A DNA stretch of 18,228 nucleotides from Thioalkalivibrio sp. (GTDB lineage Bacteria > Pseudomonadota > Gammaproteobacteria > SpSt-1174): positions 1 through 18,228 of the forward strand of contig DSBO01000050.1 of NCBI GenBank assembly GCA_011046015.1, written 5' to 3'. Positions 1 to 7,335 of this stretch are shown here, piece by piece; the stretch's first letter is position 1, and every line of letters starts with the position of its first letter. A program made the position numbers and the translations under genes. The notes beneath the pieces were generated by a model. The model made no database searches, was not told where the DNA came from, and was given only the letters and a program-made list of their open reading frames with translations.

Positions 1-4
1 GAGC

Positions 5-1435
5 ATGCTCGCACGCAAGGAGGAGCGCCGGCTGAAGACCCTCCTGCAGCAATGCCGTAGCCTGGACGACGCGGGCGCCGCGGAGCTGGAGCGCGCGCTG
101 GAGGCACTGGAGGTCGCCGCGCGCGGGGTCATACTGCCGTCCCCCACCCCCGTGGGCATCGCGCCATCGCCTGACTGCCGGGCACCGGACACGCCAGCCC
201 GCGTATTCCTGCTCGACCCGATCGCGGCGCGCGCCGCGGACATGGCGCAGCGCATCGCGGGCTTCGGCTACCGCGTGGAGACCTTCGACGACGTGGGCGA
301 GATGCGCCGCATCATGGCCACCCGCCCGCCCTGCGTGATCCTCGCGCCGATGGGCCCCGACGGCCAGCTCGACGCGGACCTCGCCCCCCTGTGCCACGAG
401 CAGCGCGACCACGCGTTCGCCCTGGTCTTCATCGCCGACGACGCCCGCATGACCACCCGCCTGGCGGCGGTTCGCGCCGGTGGTGTGGCGTTCTTCACCC
501 GCCCCCTGGCCATGGGGCGCCTGATCGAAGAGCTCGACGCCCTCACCCACCGCGACCAGGCAGCACCCTATCGGGTGCTGATCATCGACGACGACGCCGA
601 TCTCGCGGCCCATTACGGCGCCGTACTACAGCAGGCCGGCATGGACGCACGCCACCTGCCGGCGCCAATGGAATTGCTGCCCGCGATGGACGAGTTCCGT
701 CCTGACCTGCTGCTGCTCGACCTCTACATGCCGGAATGCACGGGCGTTGAGCTGGCGCGGCTGATCCGTCAGGACGACGCCTATCTCGGCATCCCGATCA
801 TCTTCCTCTCCAGCGAAACCGGAGCGGATGCGCAGTTTCATGCCCTGAGCCAGGGAGCGGATGGGTTCCTCACCAAGCCCATCGACGACGAGGACCTGGT
901 CAAGGCGGTGATTGCGCGGGCCGAACGCACCCGCGCGGTGAGCTCGCAGCTCGCCCGCGATAGCCTTACCGGCCTGCTCAATCACAGCACCAGCAAGGAA
1001 ACAATCGCGGCGGAGTTCGCGCGGGCCCGACGTCAGGATGCAGCGATGAGCTGCGTGATGATCGACATCGACCACTTCAAGCAGGTCAATGACCGCTACG
1101 GGCACATGGCCGGCGACCAGGTGATCGCATCACTGACACGCCTGCTCCAGCAGCGCCTGCGCCACAGCGACATCGTCGGCCGCTACGGCGGCGAGGAGTT
1201 CATCGTGCTGATGCCCGGCACGCCGCCGGAGACCGCCAGCCGCATCATCGACGAGTTGCGCGCCCGCTTTGCGCTGTCCCTGCACCATGCGGGCGGCACC
1301 GATTTTGACGTCACTTTCAGCGCGGGGCTGAGCGCCGCCGCGCCCTACGACACAGCGGATGCCATGATCGCCGCTGCCGACGATGCGCTTTATCGTGCCA
1401 AGCAGCAGGGCCGAAACCGCGTCGCCACGGTCTGA
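5..1435 (+). CDS. Diguanylate cyclase with two receiver domains (PleD-like REC-REC-GGDEF)
   Basis: Predicted to make cyclic di-GMP from two GTP in response to phosphorelay input. Residues 66-178 form a receiver-like fold, but the phosphoacceptor position holds Ala114 (CVILAPMG) and the conserved Lys is Arg166, so it looks like a pseudo-receiver. Residues 189-305 form an intact receiver: acidic cluster D195-D197, phosphoacceptor D239 (LLLLDLYMP), S269/S270 and K291 (FLTKP). The GGDEF domain begins at DSLTGLLNH (319-327). It carries DIDHFKQVND (354-363), the active-site loop GGEEF (395-399) and an intact RxxD inhibitory site (R386-D389) exactly five residues upstream, so product feedback inhibition is expected. 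The N-terminal 60 residues are helical and charged. The frame stays open to the window edge, so the true start may lie upstream and an N-terminal part may be missing. No partner gene is visible on this strand. Confidence 0.9.
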   Translation: MLARKEERRLKTLLQQCRSLDDAGAAELERALEALEVAARGVILPSPTPVGIAPSPDCRAPDTPARVFLLDPIAARAADMAQRIAGFGYRVETFDDVGEMRRIMATRPPCVILAPMGPDGQLDADLAPLCHEQRDHAFALVFIADDARMTTRLAAVRAGGVAFFTRPLAMGRLIEELDALTHRDQAAPYRVLIIDDDADLAAHYGAVLQQAGMDARHLPAPMELLPAMDEFRPDLLLLDLYMPECTGVELARLIRQDDAYLGIPIIFLSSETGADAQFHALSQGADGFLTKPIDDEDLVKAVIARAERTRAVSSQLARDSLTGLLNHSTSKETIAAEFARARRQDAAMSCVMIDIDHFKQVNDRYGHMAGDQVIASLTRLLQQRLRHSDIVGRYGGEEFIVLMPGTPPETASRIIDELRARFALSLHHAGGTDFDVTFSAGLSAAAPYDTADAMIAAADDALYRAKQQGRNRVATV

Positions 1436-1492
1436 GTCCGGGCAGGACACGGGGCCGATGAGAGGGCGCCTGCCCCGCCCATCAAACGGACG

Positions 1493-1828
1493 TCAGGCCG
1501 TCTGATCGGTCAAACCCGCATCCGGAGCGGCATTCATCACGGCCTGGATGCCCGCATCTCGCGCCGCTTCGCTGTCATACATCTCGCTGGTGCCAACAAC
1601 CTGGCCATTGGTTGCCTTGAGGTTGAACATGAACTTACCGTTCTTGCTCTCCTTGCGCTCAAAGTGGGCCTCATTGGACGCATTCTTGCGCACGGATTCG
1701 ATACCGTTCTCGGCACTGGCCCTGGCCTTGTAGCCTTCGCTGACCAGAATGATCTCGCCATTGCCACTCTTCAGCCGAAAACGATACTCGTTCGCCTTGT
1801 CCTTGTAGAGTTCGAATCTGGCAGCCAT
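1493..1828 (-). CDS. YegP-family protein with two DUF1508 repeats
   Basis: A 111-residue protein built of two tandem DUF1508 repeats. Repeat 1 covers about residues 5-50 (FELYKDKANEYRFRL, then NGEIILVSEGY and a helix ending in SVRKNA). Repeat 2 covers about 55-101 (HFERKESKNGKFMFNL, then NGQVVGTSEMY and AVMNAA). The family is small and cytosolic, and its molecular role is not established; it is often linked to stress responses. The start at MAARFEL is chosen because the DUF1508 repeat follows directly and a G-run (GGGGGGGG) lies 6-7 nt upstream as a possible ribosome binding site. The frame is open further upstream, but that stretch has no family similarity that I recognise. The preceding 180 bp contain only a hairpin attributed to the OmpA gene. 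Confidence 0.88.
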   Translation of the reverse strand: MAARFELYKDKANEYRFRLKSGNGEIILVSEGYKARASAENGIESVRKNASNEAHFERKESKNGKFMFNLKATNGQVVGTSEMYDSEAARDAGIQAVMNAAPDAGLTDQTA

Positions 1829-1963
1829 GTGTATCCCCCCCCTATGGTGGCGGATGCTACCCCTGTGGATCGCTTCGCCCTGCCGGCGTCTGCCGCCCGA
1901 TCGGCAGGCCGAGCGCGATGGAATCGGCGGACGGGAATGTCCGACGAGGAAACAGTGCCCGAA

Positions 1964-1993
1964 CCGGCAAGGGAGCATTCGCCCCCCTGCCGG
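1964..1993 (-). terminator. Hairpin downstream of the OmpA-family gene, probable terminator
   Basis: The arms at 1964-1975 and 1982-1993 pair over 12 positions (two G-U) around a 6-nt loop, 17 nt after the stop codon of the OmpA-like gene on the minus strand. The bases after the hairpin begin TTCGGG and there is no long U-tract, so it may be a transcription-ending or mRNA-stabilising structure. The rest of the 182-bp gap between the OmpA-like gene and the DUF1508 gene shows nothing I can name. Confidence 0.45.
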
Positions 1994-2010
1994 ATTTCAC
2001 GGACCGCCTG

Positions 2011-2682
2011 CTACTCGCGGATCTCCAGTTCCACACGCCGGTTCTGTGCGCGGCCCTCGGGCGTGGCATTGCTCGCAATCGGCCGTTCCTCGCCGTAACC
2101 GATCGCCGTCAGCCTGCCGCTGTCGATGCCCTTGGTGATAAGGTACATGCGCACGGATTCGGCACGGCGTTGCGAGAGGTCCATGTTGTAGTCATCTGCA
2201 CCGCTCGAATCCGTGTGCCCCTCGATGGCCACCTGCAGCTCGGGGTAGCGACGCAAGGTCTCCGCTACCTCATTGAGCGTATCCGTCGAGGTCGGGGTCA
2301 GTTCGGCGCGGTCATTCCTGAAGTTGACGCCCTCGAGAATGATGCGCTCCTGGAGCGGGCAGCCACGTGCATCCACACGCACGCCAGGCGGTGTACCGGG
2401 ACAGGAATCCCGCGCATCGATCACGCCATCACCATCCGAATCCTTCGGGGCGGGAGGCGCGGCGGGTTCGGGCTCCGGCGCCGGCTCGCCCTCGCATTCG
2501 GGCAGGGCATTCTCCGGCGACCAGAAGATGGTACGCCAGCAATCGCCGGAGGCATTGCGCCACACCTCGCCTTCACTGTTGTACCAGTATCCTTCGGAGG
2601 CAGCGAGACCCTGCAGCGGCAGCATCATGGCCGCGACGAGCACCGCACCGAGAGCGGCACGGCTGATCTTGTTCTTGTTCAT
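2011..2682 (-). CDS. OmpA-family peptidoglycan-associated protein
   Basis: A 223-residue exported protein. Residues 1-28 are a signal peptide (basic MNKNK, hydrophobic core, cleavage near LAA|SEG); no lipobox Cys is present, so it is not a lipoprotein. Residues 30-65 contain a Trp/Cys-rich segment (WRNASGDCWR, FWSPENALPEC) commonly seen before OmpA domains. A short Pro/Glu/Ala linker follows. Residues 81-93 (DSDGDGVIDARDS) form a thrombospondin-type-3-like calcium-binding repeat. Residues 114-223 are the OmpA C-terminal domain (FRNDRAELTP; IEGHTDSSG with D158; LSQRRAESVR with the Arg pair 172-173; GEERPIASN; RAQNRRVEL), which binds diaminopimelate-type peptidoglycan in this family. There is no N-terminal 8-strand barrel, so it is shorter than E. 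coli OmpA. GAGGA lies 7 nt before the ATG and supports the start. Confidence 0.92.
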   Translation of the reverse strand: MNKNKISRAALGAVLVAAMMLPLQGLAASEGYWYNSEGEVWRNASGDCWRTIFWSPENALPECEGEPAPEPEPAAPPAPKDSDGDGVIDARDSCPGTPPGVRVDARGCPLQERIILEGVNFRNDRAELTPTSTDTLNEVAETLRRYPELQVAIEGHTDSSGADDYNMDLSQRRAESVRMYLITKGIDSGRLTAIGYGEERPIASNATPEGRAQNRRVELEIRE

Positions 2683-2764
2683 GGAACTGTCCTCACGTTG
2701 ACGGGTGGACCCATTTCACCCCCCAAGTGTAGTAGAGGATAAGGAGAGCGCCATGATGCGCCCG

Positions 2765-3691
2765 TCAAAAGTAGGTCGCGGCGATGCTGTTGTGCACGCG
2801 GGCCAGACCGGCCTGCAGGTCGTCGATGAAGTCGTGCAACTGTGCCTGTTCCAGCCCGGCCGGCCTCACGCGCTGGACCTTGCGCCGCAGGGTGCCGACG
2901 GTGCGGAGGGGTTTCTCGTTGCGCGGCAGGTGCGCGAGACAGGCCTCCACCTCACCCGTGGCATGGGCCACGGAGCGCGGAAAGACAGATTCCTGGAACA
3001 GGAAGCGCAGCACGTCCGGGCGGCGCACCCGGATTCGCGCGGTGCGCCGGTACATCTGGTAGCCGGTGAGCGACTTGAGCACGCCCACCCACTGGATGTT
3101 TTCGAAGGGGGTGAGGTCCTCGTGGGTCTCGGAGAGTAGCGTGGCCGAGCGCACGTCGATGATGCGCGTGGTCATGTCGGCACGCTCGAGGTTGCGGCCC
3201 ATGCGCAGGAAGTCGTATCCCTCGTCGTGGTTCATCGTGCCGGCAAGCAGGCCGGTGATGGTCTGTGCACCGAGGATCACGTGGCGCAGGTACTCGAAGC
3301 GCCCGCTGCGCGACAGCACGCGGTTCGCCTCGCCACGCGCGCGCAGGTAGAGCTCGTTGATCTGCTCCCAGGCCTCTCGCGGGATGATGTCACGAATGGT
3401 GCGCGCGTTCTCGCGCGCCTGGTTGAGCGAACTCAGGATCGATCCCGGATTGTTCTGATTGCTCACCATGAACCGCACCACGCTGCGCTCGTCCGGCTCG
3501 TGGTAGAGCTCGGCGAAGTGCTCGCGACTGCCGGAGATGTCGAGCAGCGGTTCCCAGCCCAGGCGCACGTGGCGCGGCAGATCGAGCAGCAGGTTGCCGT
3601 TCACGTTCACCAGGCGCGCGGTATTCTCGGCACGCTCGATGTAGCGGGCCATCCAGTAGATGTTCTCGGCGACTCGGGAGAGCATGGTCAT
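2765..3691 (-). CDS. Alpha-E domain protein (DUF403, COG2307)
   Basis: A 308-residue all-helical alpha-E protein. Visible family signatures are the N-terminal MLSRVAENIYWMARYIERAENTARL type motif (residues 3-27) and the second ER motif, MGRNLERADMTTRIIDVR (164-181). No enzymatic activity is established for the family. It is almost always coded next to a circularly permuted ATP-grasp protein, and comparative genomics has proposed that the pair acts in peptide or amide-bond synthesis. Its ATG overlaps the stop codon of the ATP-grasp gene (ATGA at 3688-3691), so the two are translationally coupled. A second in-frame ATG two codons later (MLSRV) is the alternative start and matches the usual family N-terminus. 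The 82 bp between this stop and the OmpA-like gene hold that gene's ribosome binding site and perhaps its promoter. Confidence 0.9.
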   Translation of the reverse strand: MTMLSRVAENIYWMARYIERAENTARLVNVNGNLLLDLPRHVRLGWEPLLDISGSREHFAELYHEPDERSVVRFMVSNQNNPGSILSSLNQARENARTIRDIIPREAWEQINELYLRARGEANRVLSRSGRFEYLRHVILGAQTITGLLAGTMNHDEGYDFLRMGRNLERADMTTRIIDVRSATLLSETHEDLTPFENIQWVGVLKSLTGYQMYRRTARIRVRRPDVLRFLFQESVFPRSVAHATGEVEACLAHLPRNEKPLRTVGTLRRKVQRVRPAGLEQAQLHDFIDDLQAGLARVHNSIAATYF

Positions 3692-5175
3692 GCACCACCC
3701 TCCCCGTCCACGATCCAGGTGTCCTTGCTGCCGCCACCCTGCGAGGAGTTGACCACGGTCGACCCCTTCCTCAGCGCCACGCGCGTGAGCCCGCCGGTGG
3801 TCACCGAGATATCGCGGTCACCGCCCAGCCCCTTGCTGAGAATGAAGGGGCGCAGGTCGAGGTGGCGCGGCTCGACGCGATTGCCCACGAGCGTGGGCGA
3901 CGTGGACAGCGTGAGCATGGGCTGGGCAACGTAGTTGCGCGGGTCACGCCGGATCAGGCGGGCGAAGGTCTCGCGTTCGCTGTTCGTGGCCTGCGGGCCG
4001 ATGAGCATTCCGTAGCCGCCGGATTCGTTGGCGGGCTTGACCACCAGTTTATCGAGGTTGGCGATCACGTAGTCGCGATCGGCCTTGTCGATGCACTTGT
4101 AGGTGGGTACGTTGGGCAACAACGGCTGCTCGTCGAGGTAGTACTCGATGATCCGGGGCACGAAGGCGTAGACGACCTTGTCGTCGGCCACACCCGCACC
4201 CGGCGCGTTGGCCAGCGCCACGTTGCCGGCCTTCCAGGCGCGCATCAGGCCCGGCACGCCGAGCAGCGAATCCGGCTCGAAGACCTCCGGGTCCAGGAAC
4301 AGGTCGTCGATGCGCCGGTAGATCACGTCCACACGCGACAGGCCCTCGATGGTGCGCATGTACACGCAGTCGTCACGGCCCACCACCAGGTCGCTGCCCT
4401 CCACCAGCTCCGCGCCCATCTGCTGGGCGAGATAGGCGTGCTCGAAGTAGGCGGAGTTGAAGACACCGGGAGTGAGCACCACGATCTCCGGCTGGGCCAC
4501 ATCGCGCGGGGCGAGCGAGGCGAGCATGTCGTAGAGCTGCGAGGGATAGTCGTCCACCGGGCGAATACTGTACTGGCCGAAGAGTTCGGGGAACACCCGC
4601 TTCATCACCTGCCGGTTCTCGAGCATGTAGGAAACACCCGACGGTACCCGCAGGTTGTCTTCCAGCACGTAGAACTGGCCGTCCCGGTCACGCACCAGGT
4701 CCGAGCCGCAGATGTGCGCCCAGATGCCATTGGGCGGATCGATACCCATGCACTGCGGACGGAAATTCTTGGAGTCCTTCAGCAGCTCGGCCGGAAACAC
4801 CCCGTCCTTGACGATGCGCTGCTCGTGGTAGAGATCGTCGATGAACAGATTGAGCGCGCGTACCCGCTGCTTCAGGCCCGCTTCCACCTGGTCCCATTCG
4901 GACTTGGCGATAATGCGGGGGATGATGTCGAAGGGCCACGCCCGGTCGATGGCACCGTCCTCCTCCGTGTAGACGGTGAAGGTGATACCCATGACGTGAA
5001 TGGCCAGCTCCGCGGCGGCCTTGTATTCCTCGATCTCCCTGTCGGAGAGTCCGCGCAGGTAGTCGGCCAGCGACTTCGACTCCGGTCGCGGCCGGCCGGC
5101 CGCGCGGATCAGTTCGTCGTAGATGCCCTTGACCTTGTAGCTGCCCCAACGAATCGTCATGGATCGTGCTACCAT
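3688..5175 (-). CDS. Circularly permuted ATP-grasp type 2 protein (COG2308)
   Basis: A 495-residue cytosolic protein of the CP_ATPgrasp family (DUF404/DUF407). Motifs in order: FPAELLKDSKNFRPQCMGID (127-146), FYVLEDNLRVPSGVSYMLENR (168-188), FVPRIIEYYL (338-347), KPANESGGYGMLIGP (380-394), RHLDLRPF (437-444) and SSQGGGSKDTWIV (477-489). Members are predicted ATP-dependent carboxylate-amine ligases; the substrate is unknown. It is the first gene of a two-gene operon with the alpha-E protein and is divergent from the Anbu gene. The start is uncertain. The ATG at 5175 abuts GGAGG with no spacer, which is poor. The in-frame ATG at 5160 (MTIRWGSY) matches the family better but has the GGAGG 15 nt away. 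A hairpin lies directly before this region. Confidence 0.9.
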   Translation of the reverse strand: MVARSMTIRWGSYKVKGIYDELIRAAGRPRPESKSLADYLRGLSDREIEEYKAAAELAIHVMGITFTVYTEEDGAIDRAWPFDIIPRIIAKSEWDQVEAGLKQRVRALNLFIDDLYHEQRIVKDGVFPAELLKDSKNFRPQCMGIDPPNGIWAHICGSDLVRDRDGQFYVLEDNLRVPSGVSYMLENRQVMKRVFPELFGQYSIRPVDDYPSQLYDMLASLAPRDVAQPEIVVLTPGVFNSAYFEHAYLAQQMGAELVEGSDLVVGRDDCVYMRTIEGLSRVDVIYRRIDDLFLDPEVFEPDSLLGVPGLMRAWKAGNVALANAPGAGVADDKVVYAFVPRIIEYYLDEQPLLPNVPTYKCIDKADRDYVIANLDKLVVKPANESGGYGMLIGPQATNSERETFARLIRRDPRNYVAQPMLTLSTSPTLVGNRVEPRHLDLRPFILSKGLGGDRDISVTTGGLTRVALRKGSTVVNSSQGGGSKDTWIVDGEGGA

Positions 5176-5181
5176 CCTCCA

Positions 5182-5209
5182 GCGTATGTGGTCTTAGGCC
5201 ACCATACGC
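5182..5209 (-). promoter_or_regulatory. Bulged inverted repeat just upstream of the ATP-grasp ribosome binding site
   Basis: In the minus-strand message GCGTATG pairs with CATACGC (7 bp). After one bulged G, TGG pairs with CCA, and the loop is CCTAAGA. The 3' arm ends two nucleotides before the GGAGG. It lies in the 142-bp divergent region shared with the Anbu gene, so it could be a DNA operator for both directions or an RNA hairpin affecting ATP-grasp translation. I cannot distinguish these. No convincing -35/-10 pair was found in this gap. Confidence 0.45.
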
Positions 5210-5317
5210 CGATCAACACGAATTTTCACCCAAGCCCCCCGCCCGGCCTCGTCACACTGGCGACCGGCCCGGCACTGTTTCGGGGCATGTGGACACCCCC
5301 AGCCGAGCGGAACGTTC

Positions 5318-6058
5318 ATGACCTACTGTCTCGCCATCAAGGTCAACAAGGGCCTCGTATTCGCCTCCGACTCCCGCACCAACGCCGGAGTCGACTACGT
5401 CAGTACGTACAGCAAGATGCATACCTACGCGTGGCCCGGCGAGCGCGTGTGCGTAATCCTCACCGCCGGCAACCTCGCCACCACCCAGGCCGTGATCAAT
5501 CTCATCAATCACGACCTCGAGCAGGACGAGGCCGACTTCAATCTGTGCACGGCCACCGCCATGCACGAGATCGCGCACTACGTCGGCAAGCTCAGCCAGA
5601 TGGAACAGCGCCAGCACGCCCCGGCCACCGAAAAGGGCCGCGTCAACCTGGAGGCCAGCTTCATCGTCGGCGGGCAGATCGCGGGGCGCGCGCCGGAGAT
5701 CTACATGGTCTATCCGCAGGGCAACTACATCAGCGCCTCGCCCGAGACGCCCTACCTGCAGATCGGCGAGAACAAGTATGGCAAGCCAATCCTCGATCGT
5801 ATCATCACCCCCGACACCAGCCTGGAGGACGCCGCCCGCTGCGCCCTGGTTTCGGAAGATTCCACCATGCGCTCCAACGTCACCGTCGGCCCGCCCTTCG
5901 AGCTCGCCATCTACACCGTCGACAGCCTCCAGTCCCCGTACTGCATGAACCTCAAGCTTGCCTCGCCACTCTACAAGTCGCTGCAGAAGAGCTGGAACGA
6001 CGGCCTGCAGCGCGCCTTCAAACGACTGCCGAAGTTCGAATGGGAGAAAGAACGGTAG
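5318..6058 (+). CDS. Anbu proteasome-like peptidase (T1 family, COG3484)
   Basis: A 246-residue Ntn-hydrolase of the Anbu (ancestral beta subunit) type, related to HslV and proteasome beta subunits. The start at MTYCLAIKV is fixed by biology: Thr2 becomes the N-terminal nucleophile after Met removal. Partner residues are visible at Asp18 (FASDSRTNAG, 15-24) and Lys33 (YSKMHTY), which become D17 and K32 in mature numbering. The family forms open-ring or spiral assemblies and its physiological substrate is unsettled. Gene neighbourhood studies place Anbu with alpha-E, permuted ATP-grasp and transglutaminase-like genes. Here the first two are divergent next door and the transglutaminase gene is absent from the window. 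Only a weak purine-rich AGCGGAA lies before the ATG. Downstream, the short convergent gap to the metallopeptidase has a 7-bp stem (6085-6091 with 6117-6123) and no U-tract. Confidence 0.92.
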   Translation: MTYCLAIKVNKGLVFASDSRTNAGVDYVSTYSKMHTYAWPGERVCVILTAGNLATTQAVINLINHDLEQDEADFNLCTATAMHEIAHYVGKLSQMEQRQHAPATEKGRVNLEASFIVGGQIAGRAPEIYMVYPQGNYISASPETPYLQIGENKYGKPILDRIITPDTSLEDAARCALVSEDSTMRSNVTVGPPFELAIYTVDSLQSPYCMNLKLASPLYKSLQKSWNDGLQRAFKRLPKFEWEKER

Positions 6059-6130
6059 GCGCTGCCAGGCGGGGCCGAGGTATCGGCAGGCACCGGCGAG
6101 TCCCGGCGTCCGCCGCGCCTGCCCTGCTAT

Positions 6131-7204
6131 CTAGGCCCTCAGCCCCGGGGATGGTCCGCCGGCGGCCCTCACCAGGTCGTGGATGAAGTGGATCTTGTCG
6201 GCGGCCAGTCCGGCGACGACGAAGGGATAGGCATCGGGCAGGCCCATGCTACGATTGAGCATGTTGAGGGCGAGACTCAGGCGGCTCCAGTCGTCGAGGA
6301 GGCTGTCGAATTCCGGCGCATCGCTGCCCTGGGGTGAGGCGTCGGCGAAACGGAACCCGAGGTCCTCGGCGGTCTCGATGGTGTCGACCATGTGCAGGTA
6401 GTGTGCCCAGCTCTCGGCCCAGTCCTCCCAGGGATGGGCGCTGGCATAGGGGCTGACGTGGCGTGCCTCCCAGTCGGGGGCCGGGCCCTCGGCGTAGTAA
6501 CGCCGCAGGGCCGCGGCATAGTCCGCGCGCTCGTCGCCGAACAGGGCGCGAAAGGCCGCCTTGCGGTCGGCATGCCCGAGCAGCAACCCCCAGTAGTAGT
6601 GTCCGCTCTCGTGACGAAAGTGCCCCAGCAGGGTGCGGTATTCCTCGTTCATCTTCTCGCGCATGGCCTCGCGCGCGCTGGGCTCGGCCTCGCGGATGTT
6701 GATGGTGATCGTGCCGTTCATGTGGCCGGTGAGCACGCGCTGGTCCTCGGTGACCGCATTGCTGAATTCGTCGTCGCGGGCGGGGTCTTCCATGAAGCGG
6801 AAGGCGAGTCCCTGGCGCGGGTCGGCGCGCTTGCCCCGCACGTCCAGTCCCAGGTGAAACAACCCGTACAGCAGGCGACGCTTGGCCTGCTCGATGCGAA
6901 ACCAGAGGGTGTGGTTACGCGGCTCGGCGAGGTTGGGGATGATGGCATTGAGCCGGCAGGAGCGGCACAGGCGCTCCGGGTCCTCGACCGGCACCATCCA
7001 GTTGCAGACATGGTGGTCCAGGTGGTTGCCGCAATGGCGGTAGTCACTGCCACCGAGCAGGGCCCGGTAGCGGCCCTCACCCGCCGGCTCGAGCGCACTG
7101 AGGACGAGCGAGTCGGGCAGGAAACCGACCGCCCGCCCACAGGCCAGGCACCGGCTGTTCTCGAAAAACAGCTGGTTGCCGCATTCGCAGGTAAAGGTCT
7201 TCAA
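6131..7204 (-). CDS. Zinc-ribbon / putative zinc metallopeptidase (Peptidase_Mx type, COG4307-like)
   Basis: A 357-residue cytosolic protein. The N-terminus is a zinc ribbon with Cys6, Cys8, Cys19 and Cys22 (TCECGN...CLAC). More Cys/His follow at RHCGNHLDHHVC (56-67) and CRSC (80-83). The metallopeptidase half contains HFRHESGHYYW with an HExxH site (H198, E199, H202) and a candidate downstream acidic ligand in WEDWAESWAHYLHM (E264 region). I call the domain from memory of the family; the substrate is unknown. I use the TTG at 7204 because the ribbon starts immediately (TTG AAG ACC TTT), as family members begin, with a GGGGG run 4 nt upstream. ATG codons at 7261 and 7243 would add 19 or 13 residues with no family character, encoded across a perfect hairpin. 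It is convergent with Anbu and follows the outer-membrane protein gene by 131 bp. Confidence 0.8.
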   Translation of the reverse strand: MKTFTCECGNQLFFENSRCLACGRAVGFLPDSLVLSALEPAGEGRYRALLGGSDYRHCGNHLDHHVCNWMVPVEDPERLCRSCRLNAIIPNLAEPRNHTLWFRIEQAKRRLLYGLFHLGLDVRGKRADPRQGLAFRFMEDPARDDEFSNAVTEDQRVLTGHMNGTITINIREAEPSAREAMREKMNEEYRTLLGHFRHESGHYYWGLLLGHADRKAAFRALFGDERADYAAALRRYYAEGPAPDWEARHVSPYASAHPWEDWAESWAHYLHMVDTIETAEDLGFRFADASPQGSDAPEFDSLLDDWSRLSLALNMLNRSMGLPDAYPFVVAGLAADKIHFIHDLVRAAGGPSPGLRA

Positions 7205-7231
7205 TCGGCCCCCGGTCGCTGTGGTAACAAC

Positions 7232-7254
7232 CCCGCCTGCCATCGGCAGGCGGG
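7232..7254 (-). terminator. Perfect 10-bp hairpin between the transport operon and the metallopeptidase gene
   Basis: CCCGCCTGCC (7232-7241) and GGCAGGCGGG (7245-7254) form a perfect stem with a 3-nt loop. It lies 82 nt after the stop of the outer-membrane protein gene and just upstream of the TTG start chosen for the metallopeptidase. The bases following it on the minus strand are GTTGTTACC, so it is at best a weak intrinsic terminator; mRNA stabilisation is an alternative. Confidence 0.45.
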
Positions 7255-7335
7255 AACGCATAGCCTAACACCCTGCGCGCACGATCGCTCCGGCTCGGGC
7301 GCCCGTGTGACCAGGGATCGAGCTGCGCGCGCCGG

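Noticed and set aside
1440..1475. Inverted GGGCAGG/CCTGCCC between the diguanylate cyclase and DUF1508 genes as a bidirectional terminator
   Set aside because: Only a 7-bp stem with a 22-nt loop and no T-tract; in GC-rich DNA this is easily chance.
3862..6186. 774-codon plus-strand open frame opposite the ATP-grasp gene and overlapping Anbu
   Set aside because: High GC keeps the antisense frame open. The composition is rich in His/Arg/Val without recognisable domains, and it overlaps two clear genes.
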